Shown: one piece after another, positions 56,901 through 64,000 of the stretch | Layout: every line of letters begins with the position of its first letter | Numbering within the stretch: the first letter of the stretch is position 1 | NCBI GenBank assembly: GCA_911728455.2 | Contig: OU452222.1 | Location: 992,001-1,056,000 of the forward strand | Length of the DNA stretch: 64,000 bases | DNA from: Marthasterias glacialis | Taxonomy: Eukaryota > Echinodermata > Asteroidea > Forcipulatida > Asteriidae | Reading direction: 5' to 3' | Position numbers and translations under genes: made by a program | The notes under the pieces: model-generated | Database searches by the model: none | Seen by the model: the letters and a program-made list of their open reading frames with translations, nothing else | Told to the model about the DNA's origin: nothing

Positions 56901-59900
56901 GTAAAATTAACAAGTGAATCCTACTTCCATAAAGCATATTACATGCTTTCTAAAAGTAGAATACTTGCACTAGGATACTTTAATCAGTGCCAAATAATGT
57001 TGCCATTATTAAAATCCTTCCTAATTGTTGTTGTTTTTTTTACAGGTTTTTGGAGGAATATGAGAAACGACAGGTGGCAGTTTGGGGATTGACAATCCAG
57101 AATGAGCCTTCTGCTGGTATGATTCCATTCTATCCATGGCAGAGTATGTCAATGCCTCCAGAAATCATGAGAGATTTTGTCAAGATGGATCTTGGTCCGA
57201 TGTTACATGCGTACGGCTACGGTCATGTTAAGCTTCTCACTCATGATGATAACATACCATTGTTACTTATTGATTCTCAAGTGGTAAGATTTCTACTTAG
57301 TTATTTTACTTTTATCTCGGGAATAAAGAGAGTCTTTGCTAATGGTCTTGAGAAAGTTTGACATACTCAAGATAGACACCAGACAGTCCTGTAACAACCT
57401 ACAATGTTTGCTACAGGACCTCCACAACACTTGAAAAAAACAATGTTGATTGATTTGTCAAAGGTGGACTTCAAATGGGCTAAGTTTTATACATGTAAGT
57501 AAATACTTCATTGTTATTTAAGACGGCCATTTACTCTCCAATTTGTTCTTTCCACCATTAAGCCCGGATTCATACTTCATGCGAATGCGAAGGTGAAGCG
57601 ACTACGGTGCCACAAATTCGCAAGAAACTAATTTGCTCAAGTTACTGTGTTGAACAATTTGCAAAATTCGCTTCCAATATAGGAGAGTGACGTCAAATTC
57701 GCTTCTCCTTCGCATTCACGTGAAGTATGAACCAGGCTTTAGGATAAGGATTTCTTCTAAATATTAGGTTTTTCTAGCCTGAAGATAACTATCGTATTGC
57801 ACAAAATTTAATTTTTACAATAAAATGTTGTATCTAATCATTATTTCAAGTTTACTGGCTTCGTTTACTGCATCGTAACATACAGATTTACCATGATAAA
57901 GAAGCTGCCCAATACCTGTCAGGTATGGCAGTCCATTGGTACATGACCCATGGAGCTGAGGACTATGATACCCTGACTGACACCCATCAGGAATTCCCAG
58001 ATAAATTCATCCTAGCTACAGAGGCTTGTGAGGGGTCAGACTTCCTCTCAAATCCAGTGATGCTTGGCTCTTGGGAACGTGGGGAACGATACAGCTATGA
58101 TATCATTCAGGTAAGTCAAACAAACTACATCACCAGGCCTTGATCTTAACCGAGGCCGTCGAGGCCATTGGCCTCATGCCCTGTCGAGTTGGCCAGCATG
58201 CCCTTCAGAAAAATTGCACTGTCACTACCAACTTGGTCAGCATGCCCTTGTACAATTTCTCTGATTTGGCCAGCAAAGACCTGACCCCGTTTTTCTTAAG
58301 ATCGAGACCTGCATCACATGGTTTTCCTTATACTAAACCATCCTATTTTGGCTTGAAGAGGCCAAGCGATCAAGCACACTGGACTCAAGCTCTGGTGTTT
58401 CTGATCAGTAGAGTGTGGGTTCGAGTTCCGGTCATGACACTTGTGTCCTCAAGCAAGACGCTTAACCATTGCTATTTGCTTCGTCCTTTGGATGGTACGT
58501 GAAGCCGTAGGTCCCATGCATTGTGTAATGCAAGTAAAAGAGAAGGGGCTCTGTGTTTTCTAGTGTGGTTGGCTGCAGACAGCACCTTGTAAACTGTTAG
58601 TGTTACATGGTGATAAATGGGTCTTATAATTCAAACAAAGCTCCACATACCTTGTAGAAAAAAATAATGAGCACTTTGAGATGCCCTCAGGTGTGATAAA
58701 GCACTATATAAGAACTACAAATTATTGTTATTACTAGTAGTATTTTGTTATCAATCTAAAACAGTAAATCATTTCAAAGTATTTCCAATGCTCATTTGTA
58801 AACTTAGCTCTAAAATGAGTATTACATGTATGCCATATCCGCATTGGTGGCTACGGCTACAGCTATGGCTGTTGCTAAGGATGTTGCTTTGGACGTCCTA
58901 TACTTCAATGCATGATGATGCGGCGTTGTAGCCGTAGCCACCAATTTGGACACGGCCTTGAATGGAACCAATGACTGCAATGGCTTTGAAGGCGTTTCAA
59001 GACATCACATTATGGATTTCAGAAAGCCCTGGGACTAGTCTTATCTTAAATTAGGACGAGTAACTAGTCCTAACTTATAGGACTAGTCAATAGTCACATG
59101 TTAGGCCTAGTCCTAAGTTAGGACTACTTTTGAGAAATCCACCCCAGCTCCATCTAACAATATTCTTCCACAGTTTACAGCAATCTTATCCATCTTTTAT
59201 ATTTCTAATCAGGACCTAAACCACTGGGTAACTGGCTGGTTAGATTGGAACCTGGCTCTAGACATGAATGGAGGACCAAACTGGGCTAATAATCAAGTCG
59301 ACAGTCCTATCATAGTGGATGCTGAGAAGGACGTCTTCTACAAACAACCCATGTTTTATCACTTGGGACACTTCAGGTAAAAAGATAAAGTGACAAGTAA
59401 GAACTTTGGTGCCTAGTCAAAACAGACATTATAAGAAAGTCAAACTGAAAAGGAAGTTCTTTTTAGTGCCTTTTAAAACAAACCAACCCAAAACAAAAAT
59501 GCCTGATAACAACTTATTTACATGTTGGCTCTCCTAAAACTACAGACTATGTCACGCCACACCAAATTGTTTGGACTTTGATAAGATTGGTATGCCCGAC
59601 GCATTGATAAGCAATTGCTATTTGGGTCTACTGGCCCCATACCTTCTGAATCCTTCACTTTGGCATTTGGATATAGAAAGATTTGTGACTCAAGCAGTGG
59701 TAACCAAACATTTTCATTGGGGGGGCGTCATGCAGGGAAAAAACATCATTTTGTTTGGAGGGAAGGTGGGGCTATTTAATGTCTCAAACCAATCCTTTGT
59801 TTTCAATCTCATATGGGGAGGCAAGAGGGGGCAAGGGTTGTGAGTGGGGGAAGGGGGCTCAGGCTCCCCTGTCCCCCTACCCAGTTACGCCCCTGGACTG

Positions 59901-60712
59901 TAGGGTTTTTTATCCATCAGTTACTCTTATCTCTTTTTCTTTAATCAAATGCAGACTTTTAAACTTGAATTATTGTCTATACTTTTTTTTTTTTTTTCAG
60001 TAAGTTTGTTCCTCCAGGCTCAGTACGCATTGGTTTAGAATCCAGTGAGAATGAACCGATACTGAGTATAGCATTCAAGAGGCCTGACGACTCTAAAGTT
60101 GTTGTCATTCTGAATGAGTAAGTTATTGTACACGAAGGGTTTGCTTTCTTTACACTAATTGGTAAATAGTTGACATCATTTTAAACAAAAAACATAACCT
60201 GTATTGGCAGAGGTTATTACCTCATACAGAACGGTGAATGAATACCAACCACTCTGATAAAGAACAGGGTCCTCACCAAGGTGGTAAGAGCCCTGAAAAT
60301 CTGACCGGCACTCGGATCTCCCAACCACCACTTGGGAAAAATGGGAGTCTTTAGAATGCCAGTTGGCAGTAGATTATACCATGTGATCTACCATTGTTAA
60401 CAACATTGGAGAATACGCACATTTCTGAGGAGAGTGGATTTAGTCTGCTGCCACCTAGCCGTCCCGAAAGTCTGGAAACATGACGAACGTCAATAACCAG
60501 ATTTTGTTTAACCTCTGAAATTTCATTTTGTTTTGACCGTCTGATACATTACTTGATAATTCTCCATTCATACTGTGTTTGTTTTGTGTGTGTGTGTTTT
60601 GTTTTGCAGACTAGACAGTGGCGTTAGGGTGACCCTACGTGACAGAGATCTAGATGGCTTGTATATCAATGCTGAAGTACCACCTCGATCAATTCAAACT
60701 TATATGTGGTGA
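53958..60712 (+). CDS. GBA1: Lysosomal glucosylceramidase (acid beta-glucosidase), complete, 10 exons, 517 aa
   Basis: Exons: 53958-54018, 54655-54837, 55133-55288, 55585-55718, 56109-56281, 57046-57283, 57886-58110, 59213-59376, 60001-60117, 60610-60712. All borders are GT-AG, phases agree and the total is 1554 nt. Exon 1 encodes a signal peptide ([20 protein letters not shown]). The protein is glycoside hydrolase family 30: [11 protein letters not shown] near residue 110, IASCDFS, TPDDYDL and [15 protein letters not shown]. The acid/base Glu is E256 in QNEPSAG and the nucleophile is E361 in ATEACEGS, 105 residues apart as in the human enzyme. [10 protein letters not shown] and [15 protein letters not shown] follow. 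It hydrolyses glucosylceramide in the lysosome. The N-terminal cysteines ([12 protein letters not shown]) match the family. A paralogue follows downstream. Confidence 0.97.
54288..54440 (+). repeat. Dispersed repeat family D, in glucosylceramidase intron 1
   Basis: It shares TTTTAAGATTTTCCAATGG-TAGTGCCCTTTGCAAAATGAAAATGG with the copy at 52035-52195. No coding or RNA signature is seen. Confidence 0.65.
55800..55945. repeat. G-rich low-complexity repeat in intron 4
   Basis: A run of about 17 G and several GGGGGGCA blocks is followed by CCCCCCC, resembling the GGGGCA-rich interior of the elements at 49257 and 59714. No clear ends. Confidence 0.5.
56320..56662. mobile_element. Diverged TA-type element related to 3920-4802, in intron 5
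   Basis: The right end AAGCCGCGGCTTATATTTTGGAAATTATGGTA matches the right end of the longer element. GTGTATAAGCCGCCCGAAATATAAGCC and GCCGCAC words are repeated inside. The left end is degenerate (CCGGAATACCGCGGCACC). Confidence 0.6.
57561..57738. mobile_element. MITE with TTA target duplication, in intron 6 (178 bp)
   Basis: The ends AGCCCGGATTCATACTTCA and TGAAGTATGAACCAGGCT are inverted and flanked by TTA on both sides (57558-57560, 57739-57741). A TTA duplication is typical of PIF/Harbinger elements. The interior GCGAATGCGAAGG has an inverted partner CCTTCGCATTC. Confidence 0.8.
58355..58715 (+). repeat. tRNA-Leu-derived SINE, family B, in intron 7
   Basis: It carries CAAGCACACTGGACTCAAGCTCTGGTGTTTCTGATCAG and a B box GGTTCGAGTTCCGG, then the body through CATGCATTGTGTAATGCAAG and a 3' region ending near GTGATAAAGCACTATATAAG. 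It is the longest copy of this family here. Confidence 0.8.
58826..58955. mobile_element. Inverted-repeat element in intron 7
   Basis: CATTGGTGGCTACGGCTACA and TGTAGCCGTAGCCACCAAT form strong inverted arms, extended by GCCATATCC / GGACACGGC outside. The shorter segment at 32333-32407 looks related. Confidence 0.7.
58995..59145. repeat. GGACTAGTCCTAA palindromic repeat in intron 7
   Basis: Multiple interleaved copies of GGACTAGT, CTAGTCCTAA and TTAGGACTA in both orientations fill this stretch. It is self-complementary at several registers. Confidence 0.65.
59714..59893. repeat. G-rich copy related to 49257-49558, in intron 8
   Basis: GGGGCAAGGGTTGTGAGTGGGGG and CCAGTTACGCCCCTGG correspond to the inverted complement of the CAGTGGCG-ended element. 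Clean ends and a duplication were not found. Confidence 0.5.
60357..60470. repeat. Diverged foldback related to 29286-29405, in intron 9
   Basis: TGCCAGTTGGCAGTAGATTA and TTTAGTCTGCTGCCACCTAG are imperfect inverted arms; the centre ACGCACATTTCTGAGGAGAG parallels the ZNF236 intron copy in inverted order. Confidence 0.55.
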
Positions 60713-61832
60713 AGGGGATTAAATAATCACATCAGTAAAAACTGCATGAAAAGGTAATTAAGTTGTTAAATTGGTGAAGTTTCAATACTTGATTTTCAAT
60801 CAATCTGTTAGCCATTGACATGGCCATTATTCACATTTAAAGAAGAATTTTACCGGGTCAACATTTCTGTTATTAAAATATAAAATCAGATAACCATCCA
60901 GCTGAAATAATGAGGTAAAAGGATTACATAATTTGATGACCGACATTTATGGTTTTAGTTATTCTTTATTTTATTTGTTTAGTCATTTCAAATGGAACAA
61001 TGGTTTGTTGTGTATATGGATTGGCCTGGGAAACTGCTAGGGTTCAATGTGTGTATGTGTGTCTACTCATTGAAACCAATAACTATAGATTCAGAGCAAG
61101 AACATCCTCATGTCAGTTTTGTACAAAACAAATGGACACGTCACTTAAAAAAATACTTACAAACAATGGGAGAACAAAAAGAAGTCCTCATTTTACGGGT
61201 TCGACAAAGGTGAGGATGCTTGTGAGTGCCTGATGTTTCCCTTATTTCTTACCGCCATGGTTTTACATAGTGCTGTGTGAATTTTGCCGAACATTTTTGT
61301 TGTTGCCGTATGAACAACTTTGCTTTGTGTATTAATCTGTACCATTGTTTACCACACAAGTTTTCAATTTTAAAGATACATATTAAATATGACGCTATGC
61401 GACATTCAAGATTGATTTTTTATCATAGAGTACCACCAGCAATCAGTGATGACCCCTTCTATATAATATAGACCATGTCAACGTGTTCAAACAACAACAA
61501 AAATAGACCTCGTATTTTCATTGGTAATTCCTTGCAGGAGAAGTAACTAAACTGGTTATGGGAAATGTTTCTGTTTGTATCGAAATTACCACAAAAATCA
61601 AGAACTGTAAAAAGAACAGTGAAGTTTTGAGATGTACATTCCCCAGTGTCTTTACATATCCAAAGTTAATCAAAACCGTACATTGCAATCTCAATAACTT
61701 GCAAGACGTTAAATGTTCTCTTCCACTGAGCTGAGCTATACATTGTGTCTACAGGAATTCCGTTTAGATTTCAAGTGGTCTTACAGATTTCATGCAGTCT
61801 CACAGATTTCATGGTTTATACCAAAAGACTGT

Positions 61833-62060
61833 TAAGCAATAAACCACAAGGGAAACTGACTGGGTAAATTTTAATTCAATTTTGGGGTGAACAAAGAAAA
61901 TTCGACTAGAACGGGATTTGAACCATTGACCCCCACATTAACGTACCGATGCTCTACCAACTGAGCTACCCAGCCCTGATGGTCTCCCTGTTTTGTCAAT
62001 ATCTTTGTTTGGGGGGTGCCAGTCAGAAGCCATTCAACCTGAAACTGCCATGTAGCCAGG
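61833..62060 (-). repeat. tRNA-derived SINE, family A copy 3
   Basis: This is the best-preserved head: GTAGCTCAGTTGG (A box, complement of 61957-61969) and GGTTCAAATCCC (B box, complement of 61912-61923) within a plausible tRNA cloverleaf. The CTAGTCGAATTTTC / GTTCACCCC body follows. TAAACCACAAGGGAAACTGACTGGGTAAATTTT adjoins it, as in copy 2. Confidence 0.8.
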
Positions 62061-62210
62061 AAACACACCCCATTGTGGATAAAACCATAGAGCTCTAGCT
62101 CCCTGGATATAACTTGGGCATAACATACACCATATACTGTGGGTGTGATCCCTGGCTACACAGCAGATTCAGGCTGAATGGCTTCTGACTGGCCCCCCCC
62201 CCCCCCCGAA
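62015..62210. repeat. Foldback with GCCAGTCAGAAGCCATTCA arms
   Basis: GCCAGTCAGAAGCCATTCA pairs with TGAATGGCTTCTGACTGGC across ~165 bases; inner pairs include GTAGCCAGG and CCTGGCTAC. The left arm recurs at 2718-2760. A poly-C run ends the right arm. Confidence 0.75.
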
Positions 62211-62473
62211 CAAAGATATCAACAAAAGAATGTTGTAAGACCTCATGAATGTGTGTGATGACTTTGCACAATTCATCTTTAATTAAATAAAGCCGTTTTA
62301 GCCTTTAAGTTAGTGCTACATGTATATACTTGTGGTACAATAATGGGTATAGAACAATTGTGTTTTATGACCCCTGTTTATCCATAGGGTTGGAGCATAA
62401 TGGAAGGTGCTAGATTGAAGGATACAATGCTATGACAACGAGCAAACAAATGAACACAGCAAATCTCAAGCAG

Positions 62474-62494
62474 TGAGTGTGTGTGTGTGTGTGT
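62474..62494. repeat. GT microsatellite
   Basis: About ten uninterrupted GT units. Confidence 0.9.
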
Positions 62495-62836
62495 GCATAA
62501 TGAGTCAAGGCACTCAGCATGCAGTGAAAGCAAACCATTATTAGATGTACAATGAGTGCAGACATGTGTGGCTTAATTCAATACTGCAGCATGCTTTAAG
62601 CTGCATGATAATCTAGTGCTGAAGATTCTGTACAACAAGGCACTGATTGGGCGATACATCGAGATATCTCTTGATCAGTGTAAGAAGTACTGAGCATGTT
62701 GGATGACACTGTCCAGTACTACAACAGTTGGCAGACTAAGTAAATCAACCACAGCTCTCCATCTTATCATGAAACGTTCTATAAGACTGCTCATAGTGTG
62801 TTAGCTCACAGTGTAAACTACATCAAATCTCTCAAG

Positions 62837-63819
62837 ATGTACAAATTGATGATACTGGCGGTCTTCTGTCTGCCCTGCCTTGGAGGTATGTTTCTTTTTT
62901 ACTGAACTTTTTAAAGATTTGAAGCTTTGCATGGTGTGCAGGCCTTATACTTCACCGAGGCAACGGAGGCCTTCATGCCCCTGGTCATTGCCTTGGTGCC
63001 CCTTGAAATGTTTATCCATCATTGAAGTGACCTTTATTAAGGAAAAACTGTCTTGCCCTTACAAAAGCAAAGTATCAGGCCTAGATATTGATAATAAGAA
63101 GTCATTATTAGGCTACTAGTAAACTTGCACAACCATCAATGTCAATCTATTTTGGAAGAAGTATTGCACTCTGTTCCTCTTTGAAGGTGCTGTGTCGTCA
63201 TGTTTTTAGCAGTAAATGGAAGAACCCAGTTACTACGCGCATGCGCGCAAGGGGTCACATCACAGTTTGACAAAGACGGCACCCATTGTGATTTTACTGC
63301 AAGCACGCATGTTTGCAGTATCTGGGTGAGAGTTCATCTTTCCATGCACAGCCACAGGCCTGCTATAATCATGACAAGACAGCCCCTTTAAACCCTATGT
63401 TAATTGGTTAGTTGTTACTTGTCTCCGATCTGAGACCCCCAATAATATACCGTGGTTTTACATATCACATAAGTATAATCTGTGGTGCTGATGGGGTTCA
63501 ATTCACCGCTGTTCTTTATGCTTGGGTCATTTAGTTATAGTCATCCCTTAGTTATTAGGCTTATTTATTTAATATGGCTACATTCAAATGTCAAATCCAT
63601 TCCTTGGTCAATCAAATTTGTCTTTATGTATTTCAGAGAATAAACCTTGCCAACGAAAGAATATCCCTCATGCAACATCCTTCGTGTGTGAATGTTCAGC
63701 CACTTATTGTGACACCATTGAGACAGACACCAAGCCTCGCTTTGGACAATATGTGGTCTACACCTCAAGCAAAGATGGAGACCGCTTCCAAAGAAAACTC
63801 TTCATGATTGAAAACAAAG
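62837..63819 (+). CDS. Second glucosylceramidase paralogue, first two exons, truncated by the right window edge
   Basis: Exon 1 is 62837-62885, encoding MYKLMILAVFCLPCLGG, a signal peptide unlike that of the first gene in sequence but equivalent in role. Exon 2 is 63637-63819, 183 nt exactly as in the upstream paralogue. It encodes [20 protein letters not shown] and continues nearly identically through the [20 protein letters not shown] segment. Phases (1 and 1) and the GT donor are conserved. The remaining eight exons lie beyond the window. No defect is visible in what is present, so it is probably a functional tandem duplicate. It could still be a pseudogene downstream. Confidence 0.9.
62940..63075 (+). 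repeat. Dispersed repeat family D, in intron 1 of the second paralogue
   Basis: CACCGAGGCAACGGAGGCC and CCTTGGTGCCCCTTGAAATG align with the copies at 52035 and 58138. The later part is diverged. Confidence 0.5.
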
Positions 63820-64000
63820 GTACAGCCTGCAAAACAGTGCAAGGGTAGATCAAGATATGCTTAAGATGTTACAAGATTTGTCAGTAATTTAAAATTAGAT
63901 TTTAAAAAATCACACTAAACTCGAGTCGAACTGTTGACACCCATTTTCTTTTCTTACAATACTCTTTTTGTCAACAATTAAATCTTTTAGTCAACAAGGA

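Larger units (their letters stand above)
60713..62836. other. Spacer between the two glucosylceramidase genes
   Basis: It holds a family A SINE and adjoining foldback (61833-62205) and a GT microsatellite (62474-62494). The promoter of the second gene should lie in its last few hundred bases, but no core motif stands out. The 60-95-codon frames are not gene-like. Confidence 0.5.

Noticed and set aside
56826..57092. 88-codon ORF reading into glucosylceramidase exon 6
   Set aside because: It is intron sequence in a different frame from the exon; the correct frame begins at the acceptor at 57046.
1..64000. CRISPR arrays, operons, riboswitches, bacterial defence or phage modules
   Set aside because: The tandem repeats here are minisatellites or UTR-derived without spacer structure, and all genes are intron-containing animal genes.

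Overview
The window is eukaryotic. Every recognisable gene is split by introns with GT-AG borders, the products are animal families (ZNF236, AMFR/gp78, an aquaporin of the AQP11/12 group, CFDP1, lysosomal glucosylceramidase), and the spacers are AT-rich and full of SINEs and short inverted-repeat DNA transposons. Gene content and repeat style suggest a marine invertebrate, plausibly a deuterostome such as an echinoderm. The sequence alone does not fix the species.

Layout. Bases 1-2556 hold one long minus-strand exon of a multi-C2H2 zinc-finger protein that runs off the left edge. Bases 2557-19058 contain no coding exon I can support but many mobile-element copies: an 883-bp TA-flanked element, two near-identical 0.9-kb elements with 3-bp target duplications, a TTAA-flanked element, an LTR-like segment, a TIR element with CAG/CTG ends, and a cluster of hairpins. 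Bases 19059-30252 (+) are a complete eight-exon ZNF236 orthologue (1844 aa, 30 zinc fingers). Its 3' UTR is built of about six decayed copies of its own last coding segment.

After a spacer with SINEs and MITEs, 44286-37062 (-) is a complete AMFR/gp78 ERAD ubiquitin ligase gene of 14 coding exons (731 aa). Immediately upstream on the same strand, 48006-46285 is an AQP11/12-type aquaporin. Bases 50998-50008 (-) are the last three exons of CFDP1 (BCNT-C domain); the earlier exons are not visible.

Bases 53958-60712 (+) are a complete ten-exon glucosylceramidase (517 aa), followed head to tail at 62837 by a second paralogue that leaves the window after exon 2. The neighbours do not form a pathway: two zinc-finger regulators, an ER ubiquitin ligase, an intracellular-type aquaporin, a chromatin factor and a lysosomal hydrolase pair. 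All exon junctions were assembled by hand and checked for phase; they are predictions without transcript evidence. I found no CRISPR array, operon, phage or other bacterial-type system. The most unusual material is the repeat architecture and the ZNF236 3' UTR.
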